Of a stretch of 64,000 nt of DNA, positions 8,140 through 17,579 are shown piece after piece. The DNA is from Terriglobia bacterium (GTDB lineage: Bacteria > Acidobacteriota > Terriglobia > Terriglobales > Acidobacteriaceae), in assembly GCA_020073465.1 (NCBI GenBank), contig JAIQFC010000014.1:62001-126000 (forward strand), in the 5' to 3' direction. Below the pieces are notes generated by a model, which was given only the letters and a program-made list of their open reading frames with translations, ran no database searches and was not told where the DNA came from. A program made the translations under genes and the position numbers. How positions within the stretch are numbered: position 1 is the stretch's first letter; the number at the start of each line of letters is the position of its first letter.

Positions 8140-9726
8140 CTAGACCTGCTGACGGAGGTTGGGACGCAATGTGAGTGAGCCGTCGTCGTTCAGTTTCTGG
8201 TGACATGCCCAGCGCACGGGATAGCGCATTCCCTTAACCTCGACCTCGGCTCTAAGTTTCAATCCCTTCCACTCCGTCGTGTTCGGAAGCACGAACTGCG
8301 CCTGGCGAATCTTGCCCGGCAACGGGTATCCGGCATCCAGACAGCCGGTGGTGAGTACCTTTCCATCCTGGCCCTCCACGGTCACCCGCAACACGCCCGG
8401 CACACCCGCGATGCCATCATTTGCGAAGCCGACAATCAGCCCCAGGTAACTGCTGTCCTTATAGCTCCAGATGAAAGACGGCCTCACCCGATAACCAATT
8501 CGGCGATTGATCCGGTCGAACGCTGCCGGATATGCCTGGTAGTAGCTCATCAGATTCTTTGCGCTGATCTGGTGGAAGTTCCAGAGCGACCAGTAGTTCG
8601 CCCCGACATCGATCACATGAGCGATCATGTTCTCTGCCGGAGATATTCCTTCAGATCCGGCGTGTGGATCGGGAGGTTTTCCAGGAAGACCCTGCTCAAG
8701 CAACGCGGCAATCCAAGGTGGACGGTTGCTGAGCGCTTCAATCTGCTCGTTTTCGATAAAAATGGTGTCGCTGCGAATCCAATTGTTGCTGCGGACCGTG
8801 CGGTCTACCAGTTCCGAATTACCGACCCGGCTGTAGTCCGGCTGAGTATTGGTCAGCAGGGGAGTTTTCTTAAAGTGCTCGAGCTGGACTTCGAGCATAT
8901 TCGTCCAGGTCCGCTCTGCTGTCAGGTAATCAGGAAAAGGATTGTTGCTGAATGGCCAGGTGTGCCCTTCACCCCAAAAGCCATACATGAAAGTATCGAT
9001 AAACTCGATGAGCGGATTGCCATCGAATTCCGCCGCTAACTGGCCAACCAGCTCTTTGAATGCCTGTTGAAAGACAGGATGGTCATACCGGGGCTGATAA
9101 CGCGAATGCGGGTTCTGCAGATATCTTTTTGCTGAAGCGCTGCTTTCCTGATCGCTAAGCACCAGATCAACCTTCGGCACCTTTTCGAGGACAAAATCCG
9201 GCAGGGCCGCATCGTGGGTATAGTCTGGCGCGCACATCTGAATTCGCAATCCAATCCGCTTGTTGTTCTTCTTCGCCAGATCAAAAACCAGCTTCAGGTA
9301 GTCGGGCATTTGCAGGCGTCCGGGCTGCGGCTGCACTTCCCTCCACGTGGGGCGGATGTAAAGCTGCTGGCCTAAGGGAAAGCGAACCAGGTCTTCGATC
9401 GCCTGGGGAATGTTGTCCGCCTTGATTTCGTCCGTGCCGCTGTCTGCCGTGATATAAGTCACCAGCCCCTTGCCATAGTTCGGCACAACTTCTTCGGTAG
9501 GCGTTGTGGTCATCACCACGTCATCGGTGGGAATGACCGCGTCCGGTGGATACTGAGGGAACGGACCCTGATTGAGGCGATCATTCACCGTGGGACCGGA
9601 GCCGAAGTCATAGCTTCCCCAGTTATGGGCGGGAACCTTCGCCTGCGCCTTACCCATTCCAAGTTCCGCAGCTACGGCAACAGCGACAGTGCTTTTTAAA
9701 AAATCTCTACGCTGCATCGGAGTCAT
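8140..9726 (-). CDS. Tat-exported TIM-barrel glycosidase-like protein (copy 2)
   Basis: A 528-residue paralogue of the next gene downstream, separated from it by 34 bases, so the pair is co-transcribed. The N terminus MQRRDFLKSTVAVAVAAELG is a Tat signal, preceded by AAGGAC five bases before the first ATG. Shared blocks include NDRLNQGPFPQYPP, FPLGQQLYIRPTWREVQPQPG, RIGLRIQMCAPD, IDTFMYGFWGEGHT and the C-terminal PVRWACHQKLNDDGSLTLRP. The putative catalytic Glu in WGEGHT is retained. The two copies have diverged enough to suggest different sugars or linkages rather than a recent duplication. No characterised family is recognised with certainty; DUF4832-type barrels are a possible relative. 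Confidence 0.7.
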   Translation of the reverse strand: MTPMQRRDFLKSTVAVAVAAELGMGKAQAKVPAHNWGSYDFGSGPTVNDRLNQGPFPQYPPDAVIPTDDVVMTTTPTEEVVPNYGKGLVTYITADSGTDEIKADNIPQAIEDLVRFPLGQQLYIRPTWREVQPQPGRLQMPDYLKLVFDLAKKNNKRIGLRIQMCAPDYTHDAALPDFVLEKVPKVDLVLSDQESSASAKRYLQNPHSRYQPRYDHPVFQQAFKELVGQLAAEFDGNPLIEFIDTFMYGFWGEGHTWPFSNNPFPDYLTAERTWTNMLEVQLEHFKKTPLLTNTQPDYSRVGNSELVDRTVRSNNWIRSDTIFIENEQIEALSNRPPWIAALLEQGLPGKPPDPHAGSEGISPAENMIAHVIDVGANYWSLWNFHQISAKNLMSYYQAYPAAFDRINRRIGYRVRPSFIWSYKDSSYLGLIVGFANDGIAGVPGVLRVTVEGQDGKVLTTGCLDAGYPLPGKIRQAQFVLPNTTEWKGLKLRAEVEVKGMRYPVRWACHQKLNDDGSLTLRPNLRQQV

Positions 9727-10020
9727 GTCCTTATCGTTCGACTAGATTTCCGTCAGCGGCAGTCTGCTGGAGTGAAAAGATCCACATCTCGAGGTATCGA
9801 GACGTCGAATTGAGGAATGCACTCGCCAGGTAGGGATGTTCCCCGGTCGCGGAGTGACCGCCAGACGACTGCCGAACTATTACTATTTATATCGTTTTGT
9901 TTCGTTTGTCCAGTGCAGGGGCAGAAAATATTTCGATAGTTCTGATAAATACACTTGCGGGCGCCTAAACGCCTGGCGGGGGGGGCAGACGATGGCGGGG
10001 ATGGCAAGGACTCGGGCGTG

Positions 10021-11229
10021 CTACACGACAACGTTCAGTTGATGGGCCGCGTTCTCGAAATACACTTTGCGAAGAATCGTTTCCGGCAGATTAACCCCGT
10101 AGATACGCCATCGGCCCTGAGGAGGGACCTCTGCCGGGGCGTAGTCGAAGTACTCATCATCTGTCTCCAGGAAGCGATAGTAAACCTCATACAACTTGTC
10201 GTTGAACACTTGTTGGGGATATTGGTCCCCGTGTGGAGTAGCGTCAGTCCCAAATAAGATTCGATCCTGATATTTTTCAAAAAACTTCCGGGCGGTTCGC
10301 GGCTGTCTTCCCAACTCTCCAATGCGCGCGGCAATATCCACGCTCATGTTGGGAAAACGATCGAGGTTCTCTGCCACATTGGCCAGGTTTTCGGCGAAGT
10401 TTCCCACGTGCAACACGACAAAGTGAGTCTTGGGATGCCTTGCAAAAACCCGGTTACGGGCCTCAAGGAGCTCTGCGTTGCTGGGAAAGTCGCCGCCGTA
10501 AAACGACCAATCCGGATGGTTAGTAAGTTCCTCGTAACGTTCGTTGAAACGATCCGTCGGAGTAAAAAATGCGACCGGATCGGACACATGAATCGCCACC
10601 GGCATGTTCAGTTGTCCGCAAGCATCCCACATTGGATCAAATCTAGGGTCGTCAATTTTCACGAGCTTGCCGGAGGTTATGTTTTCGCGTAAGTAAAGTC
10701 CCAGGGTCTTCAGGATTTTCAGGCCGCGCGCGCCCTGTCGATGGGCCCGCTCAATCGCCTCTGCCTGAAGTTGAGGATAGCCCGTTTCCAGGAAGCGTTC
10801 ATAGCAGGGCTCAGTAAAGGCATAGAAGCGATCCTCGAAAGCATGATCATATTTGGAAATGACGTCTCCCAATCCCTTGTCGTAGCCGCCAGTCAGATTG
10901 ACCATCGCACGGACATTCTTGCTGTCCATAACCGCGAGAAGCTCTTGCGGAGTGCCGAGGTAAACGCGGTCCGACGCCAGTGACACGCCACGGGTGGACT
11001 TCGCGGACCTTGTAATGTGGGTGTGAAAGTCGATGACTGGAAATCTCGCGCGCGCAACATGCGTCTCAGGCACTTGCAGCATGCTTTTTGGAGAAAACTC
11101 CGCAAGGCTCAGCGAATGGCTTGCTGTTTTGTGCGTTTCTTTCTTGCTCGCGGCAAATGCGCTGCCCGGCTGGGCTGCCGCGCTAGCCATGATGCCCATC
11201 CCACATAACCACTGCCGCCGATTGATCAT
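10021..11229 (-). CDS. exported amidohydrolase (amidohydrolase_2 / ACMSD-type)
   Basis: A 402-residue protein with an N-terminal export signal (MINRRQWLCGMGIMASAAAQPGSA, Tat-like with RR) followed by a metal-dependent TIM-barrel hydrolase. Metal-site motifs are FHTHI (about residues 68-72), an AIHVSD segment, FVVLHVGN and FGTDATPHGDQ near the C terminus with the catalytic Asp. Members hydrolyse or decarboxylate small cyclic acids and lactones. It is the first gene of the leftward operon, and its start is 252 bases from the divergent alpha-galactosidase gene. The context suggests lactone or sugar-acid processing outside the cytoplasm, but the substrate is unknown. Confidence 0.82.
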   Translation of the reverse strand: MINRRQWLCGMGIMASAAAQPGSAFAASKKETHKTASHSLSLAEFSPKSMLQVPETHVARARFPVIDFHTHITRSAKSTRGVSLASDRVYLGTPQELLAVMDSKNVRAMVNLTGGYDKGLGDVISKYDHAFEDRFYAFTEPCYERFLETGYPQLQAEAIERAHRQGARGLKILKTLGLYLRENITSGKLVKIDDPRFDPMWDACGQLNMPVAIHVSDPVAFFTPTDRFNERYEELTNHPDWSFYGGDFPSNAELLEARNRVFARHPKTHFVVLHVGNFAENLANVAENLDRFPNMSVDIAARIGELGRQPRTARKFFEKYQDRILFGTDATPHGDQYPQQVFNDKLYEVYYRFLETDDEYFDYAPAEVPPQGRWRIYGVNLPETILRKVYFENAAHQLNVVV

Positions 11230-11481
11230 GTCTGCTCCTGCCGAGTAAGGCGATCTTTAATCCAATATGGCCAGGCTTGCAGAAATCGAAAGTATACAAT
11301 AGTATTCGCAAGCTTACGAAACACGATAATCTTTTGCGGCAAAGACAGCTGTCTTCTCGGCGAGGGAATTGTGCGGTTCAAACGGGGTTCGTGCCTTTGT
11401 AGTCTAGGTTTGGAAGCAGAAGGCGCATCCGTTCTGAACGAGTTCTAAATGTTCTTCATATGTGCCGTGCGGAGATCATGT
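11230..11481. promoter_or_regulatory. divergent promoter region of the carbohydrate locus
   Basis: This region separates two divergent operons and must contain both promoters. An AT-rich stretch near 11289-11305 reads AGTATACAATAGTATTC. It contains TATACAAT, a good -10 candidate, and a GTATAC core like the half-palindromes bound by GntR-family sugar-acid regulators. The assignment to a regulator is speculative because no regulator gene is nearby. Confidence 0.35.
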
Positions 11482-13599
11482 ATGTGTTCAACCAAGAAAA
11501 GGATTTTGCAATCGGACAACAACCCACTTCGAGAGCTGAAAGCCGCGACTACGACCAGGCTTTGGGTCGCTCTCACCATTGTGTTTGCGTTTTGGTCGCC
11601 CGCTGCCGCTGCGGGCGGCCCCACCGGCAAGCCTCAGATTCAAGGCGGCAATCTGCGAATTGAATTTGATAACCACCTACGCAGCCGGGTGGTTGCCCGT
11701 TTTGACAAGACGGAGACGGTGATGGGGCCGTTCTCTGCCTCTGAGACTGTCACAACCGCCGACAAGCCCTGGACCGGATTTCTCCTGACCTCGCAAAAAC
11801 ACGGGCGTACAAAAGACGCTTTCGGGGAGGGGGAGCGGCTCACCGTGGAAGGAAAAGCGGGAAGTCTCACAAAGATGGTCTCCGTCACCGTATATGACGA
11901 CTTTCCCGCGATGGCGTTTTTCGAGGTCCAGTACACCAATACCGGGACCACCAAGCTTGCGATCACTAGTTGGACCAACAATGCGTACATTTTGAACGCG
12001 CAACGCAGTGCGGGCCTGCCTGCTTTCTGGTCTTACCAGAGTGGCTCGTACGAGAAACGTCCCAACTGGGTCGTACCGCTGTACACCAATTTTCGGCAGG
12101 AGAATTATCAAGGCATGAATGCCAGCGACTATGGTGGCGGTACGCCGATTATCGACGTCTGGCGGCGCGACGTTGGAATGGCTGTGGGACACGTCGAGCC
12201 GCGGCCGAAGCTGGTTTCCCTCCCCGTATCCATGCCCGATCCCGCGCATGCCGAGATTGCTGTACGCTTCACGAAAACTATCTCTCTCAGCCCCGGTGAA
12301 AGTTTTCATACCTTTCGCACCTTTGTCGCCGTCCACCAGGGAGACTACTTCCGCACGCTCGCTGACTACCGACGCTTCATGATGAAACAAGGGTTCCAAA
12401 CGGCCACCGCTCCCGACGACGCTTTCGGCGCAATCTGGTGCGCGTGGGGATATGGCCGATCGGTGCAGCCCCAGCAGGTGTACGACACACTTCCGACGGT
12501 GAAACGCTTGGGATTTGTGTGGGTCACGCTCGACGACGGTTGGCAGAACAATGTGGGCGATTGGGCGCTGGATCCCAAGAAATTCCCCCACGGAGACGCT
12601 GACATTAAAGCCCTGGTTGACCGCATTCACCAGGAAGGATTCAAGGCCCAGCTCTGGTGGTCGCCGCTCAGCGCTGTACCAGACTCGGGACTGCTCCGCG
12701 ATCATCCCGACTACGAGTTACTGAATCGAGATGGCTCCACGAGAAAGGTTTCCTGGTGGAATTCCTACTATTTGTGCCCAGCGGACCGCCGCGTCGTGGA
12801 GTACCACAGGGCATTGGTGCGAAAAATTTTGGTGGATTGGGGATTTGACGGGCTGAAGCTCGACGGCCAGCACATGAACGGAGTTCCAGCCTGCTACAAT
12901 CCTGCTCACCATCACGCACAGCCGGAGGAATCGGTCGAGGCTCTGCCGGATTTCTTCCGCGCAATTTACGAGACCGCACAGGCCGCAAAGCCTGGGACCC
13001 TGGTGGAGTTCTGCCCCTGCGGCACGGCGTTCTCCTTTTTCACTATGCCGCACTTCAATATGTCTGTGGCTTCCGACCCGAGAGGCTCCTTTCAAGTTCG
13101 TTCCAAGGCGAAAACGCTAAAGGCCCTGATGGGAGACACCATTCCCTTCTTCGGCGATCACGTCGAACTGAGCGATGGCGGCAACGACTTTGCTTCCACT
13201 GTGGGCGTGGGAGGTGTTGTGGGAACGCAGTTTGTCATTCCGTCTCTTGTCTCGAAAAGAAGTAGATCCGATCTAACTCCGGCACGGGAGAAGGAGTTCG
13301 AAAAGTGGCTTCGCATCTATCGGGAAAAGATGTTGTCGAGAGGACAGTATCTTGGACGGCTCTACGACATAGGTTTCGATACGCCGGAGACGCATGCAAT
13401 CCGCAAGGGCCAGACCATGTACTACGCTTTTTTTGCCAAGCAGTGGAAGGGGTCGGTCGAACTGCGGGGCCTCGAAGACCGCAACTACAGCGTGGTGGAC
13501 TACGTCACAGGAAAAAGCCTGGGGACGGTGTCAGGACACGGTGCACATCTACCAGTTGAGTTCGACGGAGATCTGCTTGTGGAAGTGCAGCCACAGTGA
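11482..13599 (+). CDS. secreted alpha-galactosidase-like glycoside hydrolase (clan GH-D)
   Basis: I prefer the ATG at 11482, which follows GGAGAT by 5 bases; an ATG at 11449 lacks a binding site. A hydrophobic stretch ending SPAAAAGG gives a signal peptide. The N-terminal half is a beta-sandwich, followed by a GH36/GH27-like barrel: TLDDGWQNNVGDW (the substrate-binding WQ/DDGW loop), GFKAQLWWSPLSA, and DWGFDGLKLDGQH, whose second Asp fits the catalytic nucleophile. MSVASDPRGSFQVR fits the acid/base loop. A small beta domain closes the protein. It probably releases alpha-linked galactose or a related sugar from polysaccharide. It leads the rightward operon with the beta-helix gene. Confidence 0.8.
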   Translation: MCSTKKRILQSDNNPLRELKAATTTRLWVALTIVFAFWSPAAAAGGPTGKPQIQGGNLRIEFDNHLRSRVVARFDKTETVMGPFSASETVTTADKPWTGFLLTSQKHGRTKDAFGEGERLTVEGKAGSLTKMVSVTVYDDFPAMAFFEVQYTNTGTTKLAITSWTNNAYILNAQRSAGLPAFWSYQSGSYEKRPNWVVPLYTNFRQENYQGMNASDYGGGTPIIDVWRRDVGMAVGHVEPRPKLVSLPVSMPDPAHAEIAVRFTKTISLSPGESFHTFRTFVAVHQGDYFRTLADYRRFMMKQGFQTATAPDDAFGAIWCAWGYGRSVQPQQVYDTLPTVKRLGFVWVTLDDGWQNNVGDWALDPKKFPHGDADIKALVDRIHQEGFKAQLWWSPLSAVPDSGLLRDHPDYELLNRDGSTRKVSWWNSYYLCPADRRVVEYHRALVRKILVDWGFDGLKLDGQHMNGVPACYNPAHHHAQPEESVEALPDFFRAIYETAQAAKPGTLVEFCPCGTAFSFFTMPHFNMSVASDPRGSFQVRSKAKTLKALMGDTIPFFGDHVELSDGGNDFASTVGVGGVVGTQFVIPSLVSKRSRSDLTPAREKEFEKWLRIYREKMLSRGQYLGRLYDIGFDTPETHAIRKGQTMYYAFFAKQWKGSVELRGLEDRNYSVVDYVTGKSLGTVSGHGAHLPVEFDGDLLVEVQPQ

Positions 13600-13678
13600 G
13601 GCAAGGTATGGTGCGTTAACCTCTGCGCAATAGGTGCGAAATAGTGTTTACAAGGGTGCTTTTCTTGGGAGGACGAGC

Positions 13679-15187
13679 GTGAAATCTTTATCCCTTGTTA
13701 TGTTATTGGTGTGCGTCACGGGAGCTTTTGGCCAGCCCAACTCCTCCTTCTACGTGTCGACGACCGGGGATGATTCGAATCCCGGCACCCAAACGGCGCC
13801 TTGGCGCACCGTTCAACATGCCGCAGACACCGTGCGTGCGGGTGGTACCGTCAATGTGCGGGGTGGAGTCTACGAAGAGCTCGTAAGCATCAAGGCATCC
13901 GGCAACGCGACTGATGGATACATTACTTTTCGAAGCTATCCCGGCGAGACGGCGGTCCTGGAGGCAGAGCATTTCACTCCCTCCGGGAGAAGCGGCGTAC
14001 TTACGATTAACAACAAGAGTTACGTAAGGATCGAAGGCTTTGAGATTCGCAACTACCGCACCGCCGAACATCGGCTCGCCCCGTTGGGTATAAACGTTAT
14101 CGGGGCCGGCTCCCATATAGAACTGCTGAAGAACAACGTCCATCACATTGAGCAGACTTTTGACGGCCGTGATGCTCCGGGACGAGGTGGCAACGGGTTT
14201 GGCATTGCTGTATACGGTACCGACGCCAAGACTCCTATCAGTGAACTGGTGATTGACGGCAATGAGGTGCATCACCTCAAAACCGGTTCGAGCGAGTCGT
14301 TGGTGGTGAACGGGAACGTCACGAACTTCCGCATCACGCACAATGTTGTCCACGACAACAACAACATCGGAATCGACGTCATCGGTTTCGAGCGCACGGC
14401 ACCCGACCCTGCCGTCGACCAGGCTCGCGACGGGGTAGTAAGCGGCAATTTGGTTTACAACATTACATCGCGCGGCAATCCGGCATACCGCAACGATGAA
14501 TCTTCCGATGGCATTTACGTGGATGGCGGCACCAGGATCCTTATCGAACAGAACGTCATTCATGATGTGGACTTTGGAATCGAGCTGGCTAGTGAGCACA
14601 AGGACCGCGCCACGAGCTACGTCACGGCCCGGAATAACCTTATCTATCACTGCCATACCGCGGGTGTTTCCATCGGAGGTTATGCGCCTGAGCGGGGACG
14701 CACCGAGCACTGCACGGTGGTGAACAATACGCTCTACGAAAACGATACGTCGGCAACAGGGTCCGGTGAGTTCCAGCTGCAGTGGAACATGGCGGACAAT
14801 ATTTTTGCGAACAACATCGTCTACGCAAGAGCCCACTGCCTTATCACGCTGAACAAATCTCAGATCGACAAAAAACAGCCGCCCGCCGCTATCGATCACA
14901 ACCTTTATTACTGTGTCTCAGGAGCGAAAGCGAGCACTTGGATAGGAGCCTCCGCCACCGTGACTGGATTCCAAGAATATGTTCAGTCAACGGGGAATGA
15001 CCGTCATTCGCGTTTTCTGGATCCGCATTTTGTTGACACTGCCACGAAGGACTTCCATCTGCGATCAGACTCTCCCGCGATTGCTGCGGGCACGACTGAC
15101 GGAGTGCCGGTGGGAGAACTGGATCTTGAAGGCTTACCGCGAGTCAAATCCGGAAACACGGACATCGGCTGCTACCAAAGAAAATAG
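13679..15187 (+). CDS. secreted right-handed parallel beta-helix protein
   Basis: The GTG at 13679 is preferred because GGGAGGA ends five bases before it; a GTG at 13634 has no such site. A signal peptide (SLSLVMLLVCVTGAFGQ) precedes a DUF1565-like entry motif, STTGDDSNPGTQTAPW, then WRTVQHAADTVRAGG. Repeated coils follow with N-and-G-rich turns (for example HNVVHDNNNIGIDVIG and ARNNLIYHCHTAGVSIGG). These are typical of right-handed beta-helices of polysaccharide lyases, pectate lyase-like and GH-type depolymerases. About 503 residues. It sits 79 bases after the alpha-galactosidase-like gene. No catalytic triad can be assigned with confidence. Confidence 0.8.
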   Translation: MKSLSLVMLLVCVTGAFGQPNSSFYVSTTGDDSNPGTQTAPWRTVQHAADTVRAGGTVNVRGGVYEELVSIKASGNATDGYITFRSYPGETAVLEAEHFTPSGRSGVLTINNKSYVRIEGFEIRNYRTAEHRLAPLGINVIGAGSHIELLKNNVHHIEQTFDGRDAPGRGGNGFGIAVYGTDAKTPISELVIDGNEVHHLKTGSSESLVVNGNVTNFRITHNVVHDNNNIGIDVIGFERTAPDPAVDQARDGVVSGNLVYNITSRGNPAYRNDESSDGIYVDGGTRILIEQNVIHDVDFGIELASEHKDRATSYVTARNNLIYHCHTAGVSIGGYAPERGRTEHCTVVNNTLYENDTSATGSGEFQLQWNMADNIFANNIVYARAHCLITLNKSQIDKKQPPAAIDHNLYYCVSGAKASTWIGASATVTGFQEYVQSTGNDRHSRFLDPHFVDTATKDFHLRSDSPAIAAGTTDGVPVGELDLEGLPRVKSGNTDIGCYQRK

Positions 15188-15196
15188 GAATAGTCC

Positions 15197-16681
15197 ATGT
15201 TGAGATTCGACGTGAATCGCCGCGAATTCCTGAAGATCACCGCTGGAGCCGGCGCCGCCTTGGCCATGCCAACTTCAGGACATACTGCTGTCTCCTCCAA
15301 AATGATGGGCATCCAAGTCGGCGCAGTGTCGTTTGTGGATGAAGGTACCGAGAAAGTCCTTGATGTGCTTCAGGAGCGTGCCTGCGTGAATACGCTGTTT
15401 CTTGCGGTATTCACCTACGGTCGAGGTATCGCTGGAAGACAGATTCCTGGCCAGCCGCTGCCCGATCACGGCAAGCAGGAGTATGATCTCAATTTTCACG
15501 GCGGGAACTTCGCCATTCCCCATCCCCAGTACTATAAAAACACGGTTCTCAAGGACACCCGTGCGCCCGACCACGGCGACCTGGATATCTTGGCCGAAGT
15601 GCTCCCTGCGGCTAAAAAGCGCGGCATGAAGGTCATCTGCTGGCTCGAGGACGTGTTTCGCACCGACTTGCCGAACATCAAGAAACTGCAGGAGCGGGAT
15701 CTGTACGGGCGGAATGCCGAGACGTTGTGCGTCAACAATCCGGACTACCGGAATTTCCTGACCGGTCTGGTCGAGGACTATGCCCGTTCCTATGATATCG
15801 ACGGAATTATGTGGGGATCTGAGCGGCAGGGTGCGTTTTCGGACAGCTTGGGAGCCACACATGACGTACCGCCCATCGATCCTGGCAACGTAACTTGCTT
15901 CTGCGGGTTTTGTCAGAGCAAAGCGAAAGAGCGCGGCATCAATGTGGAGCGCGCCAGGCAGGGATTTCTGGAGTTAGAGAAATTCGTTCGCTCCGCACGG
16001 AACGGCAAGCGTCCCGTGGACGGCTACTACGTTCAATTCTGGCGGCTCTTATTGCGATATCCCGAACTAGCAGCCTGGGAAATGCTCTGGACTGACAGCC
16101 TTCGCGAGACCTACGCCGCAATATACAAAACGGTAAAGACAGCGAAGCCGACGGTGCCGGCGGGTTGGCACATCTGGCACAACAACTCCTTCAATCCGAT
16201 CTACCGCGCGGAACAGGACCTTCATGAGCTCTCGAATTATTCCGATTTCATCAAGATCGTTATGTACAACAACTGCGGCGGCGAGCGGATGGCGCTGTAT
16301 GCAGACAACATCGGCTCGACACTTTATGGAGATCTCTCGAAACAGAGCCTGATCGATTTTAACTATGCCCTGATGGGATTCAAGGAGCGCAGCTACGACC
16401 AGATTCCTCACACGGGGCTTTCGGCTGATTACGTCTACCGCGAGGCGAAACGCGCGCTGGAGGGGGTTGCCGGCACGAGGACCCTGATCTGGCCGGGCAT
16501 TGATATCGACATCCCGACCGAGCCGAATAACAGCAAGTGTACGCCGCAAAGCGTTCGGGAAGCAGTTTTGGCGGCTTTCCGCGCGGGCGCGCCAGGTGTG
16601 ATTCTATCTCGCAAGTATTCCGAGATGCGGCTCGCCGACCTCAGCGGCGCTGGGGACGCGATTCGCGAGTTGAAACTATAG
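15197..16681 (+). CDS. Tat-exported TIM-barrel glycosidase-like protein
   Basis: A 494-residue protein with a Tat signal (NRREFLKITAGAGAALAMP). The following barrel-like fold contains NTLFLAVFTYG, KKRGMKVICWLEDVF, SYDIDGIMWGSERQGAF (with Glu in a position suited to catalysis), a Cys-containing CFCGFCQSKA segment like those of GH-type proteins that inspect zinc or substrate loops, and TLIWPGIDIDIP near the C terminus. It starts 9 bases after the beta-helix gene, so the three rightward genes form an operon. It is probably a secreted hydrolase on the same polysaccharide. The exact family is not recognised. Confidence 0.65.
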   Translation: MLRFDVNRREFLKITAGAGAALAMPTSGHTAVSSKMMGIQVGAVSFVDEGTEKVLDVLQERACVNTLFLAVFTYGRGIAGRQIPGQPLPDHGKQEYDLNFHGGNFAIPHPQYYKNTVLKDTRAPDHGDLDILAEVLPAAKKRGMKVICWLEDVFRTDLPNIKKLQERDLYGRNAETLCVNNPDYRNFLTGLVEDYARSYDIDGIMWGSERQGAFSDSLGATHDVPPIDPGNVTCFCGFCQSKAKERGINVERARQGFLELEKFVRSARNGKRPVDGYYVQFWRLLLRYPELAAWEMLWTDSLRETYAAIYKTVKTAKPTVPAGWHIWHNNSFNPIYRAEQDLHELSNYSDFIKIVMYNNCGGERMALYADNIGSTLYGDLSKQSLIDFNYALMGFKERSYDQIPHTGLSADYVYREAKRALEGVAGTRTLIWPGIDIDIPTEPNNSKCTPQSVREAVLAAFRAGAPGVILSRKYSEMRLADLSGAGDAIRELKL

Positions 16682-16727
16682 CCAGTTGACGCCGGCTCGC
16701 CGCGACTAGTAACGAGAAGTCGGCTAG

Positions 16728-16743
16728 AAGCCATCTCATAAAT
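16728..16743 (+). repeat. left terminal inverted repeat of the IS5-family element
   Basis: AAGCCATCTCATAAAT, the exact reverse complement of 17560-17575, with CTAG just outside. Confidence 0.9.
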
Positions 16744-17505
16744 GCCTCAACAGGATCACGACACATGCCAGTTGGACCATGCCGAGGAAGTTGGCAGCGT
16801 GGTATTCCCAGCGGGTGACCACGCGGCGAATGTTATGCAGCCAGGCGAACAAGCGCTCGATTTTCCAGCGCGCCGGTAGCGGCGCAAGCCGCGCCCATCC
16901 TGCGAAGGCGGGCGCCGGCGCACTCGAAGGTGAAGGCGCAATCAGCTCTACCCTGTAGTCTCGGCGCAGACGTTGGTCCAGCGGGTCGCTGTCGTAGGCT
17001 TCGTCGCCAATCAGGCGCGGCGGCGTGGCCCGGCAGAAGCGGGCTTGCAGCGTGGCTTCGACCAATCGGCTTTCATGCGGCGAAGCGCTGCTAATCCACA
17101 GGGCGAGAGGAAGACCATGGCGGTCGGCAATTGCCATGATCTCGGTCCCTTTTCCGCGGCGTGTTGGACCAACACAATCGCCCCCTTCTTCGCACTGCTG
17201 AAGCTTGCGTCGATGAAGGCCTCCTCCAGATCGAGTCGGCCACGCGCCAGCAGGTCCTGGGCCAGAGCCCGCAAAACCCGCTCCAGACCGCCTTCCCGCA
17301 CCCATTGCTGGAACCGGCGATGGCAGGTTTGGTACGGCGGATATTCGCGGGGCAGATCCTGCCAGCCGGCTCCGGTGCGCAGAATCCAGAGCACGCCGTC
17401 GAGCACGGTGCGGGCCTCGCGCCACGGCCGACCCCGACCATCGCTGCGCACTTTTTCTCGCAACAGCGGCTTCACCACTTCCCATTGGGCATCGCTGAGG
17501 TGCAT
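16736..17505 (-). CDS. IS5-family transposase, two frames joined by a -1 shift
   Basis: The upstream frame (start at ATG 17505 or TTG 17523, stop near 17011) gives the helix-turn-helix part LSDAQWEVVKPLL, then WILRTGAGWQDLP, PPYQTCHRRFQQW and the first catalytic Asp in EAFIDASF. Family similarity then continues only in the -1 frame: GGDCVGPTRRGKGTEIMAI, SASPHE, the second Asp in LIGDEAYDSD, and the Glu region RWKIERLFAWL. The switch falls at a run of five G on the minus strand (17181-17185), a plausible programmed slippage site. Joined, the protein is about 256 residues, the usual length for IS427-like IS5 transposases. A simple inactivating frameshift is the alternative. Confidence 0.82.
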
Positions 17506-17559
17506 GCCTTGGGTTTGCTCCAAATGGCTGCGCTTTCATAGTGCTAAACCAGTTTCCGT

Positions 17560-17575
17560 ATTTATGAGATGGCTT
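17560..17575 (-). repeat. right terminal inverted repeat of the IS5-family element
   Basis: ATTTATGAGATGGCTT, the exact reverse complement of 16728-16743, with CTAG just outside. Confidence 0.9.
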
Positions 17576-17579
17576 CTAG

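Larger units (their letters stand above)
16728..17575. mobile_element. IS5-family insertion sequence, complete
   Basis: An 848-bp element bounded by perfect 16-bp terminal inverted repeats (AAGCCATCTCATAAAT) at 16728-16743 and 17560-17575. CTAG on each side (16724-16727 and 17576-17579) fits the YTAR-type 4-bp target duplications of IS5-family elements. Inside is one transposase on the minus strand in two overlapping frames. It is inserted between the carbohydrate locus and the first tRNA-like repeat. Confidence 0.9.

Noticed and set aside
5340..11305. GTATAC cores at 5343-5348 and near 11291 as sites of one GntR-type regulator
   Set aside because: The first lies between convergent genes where no promoter is needed. 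Six-base palindromes recur by chance, and no GntR gene is present.
2..16725. A 19-base near-match (18 of 19) between positions 2-20 and 16707-16725 that might flank the first 16.7 kb as a mobile unit
   Set aside because: A single match of this length with one mismatch is expected roughly by chance in a 64-kb window, and no terminal structure or mobility gene supports it.
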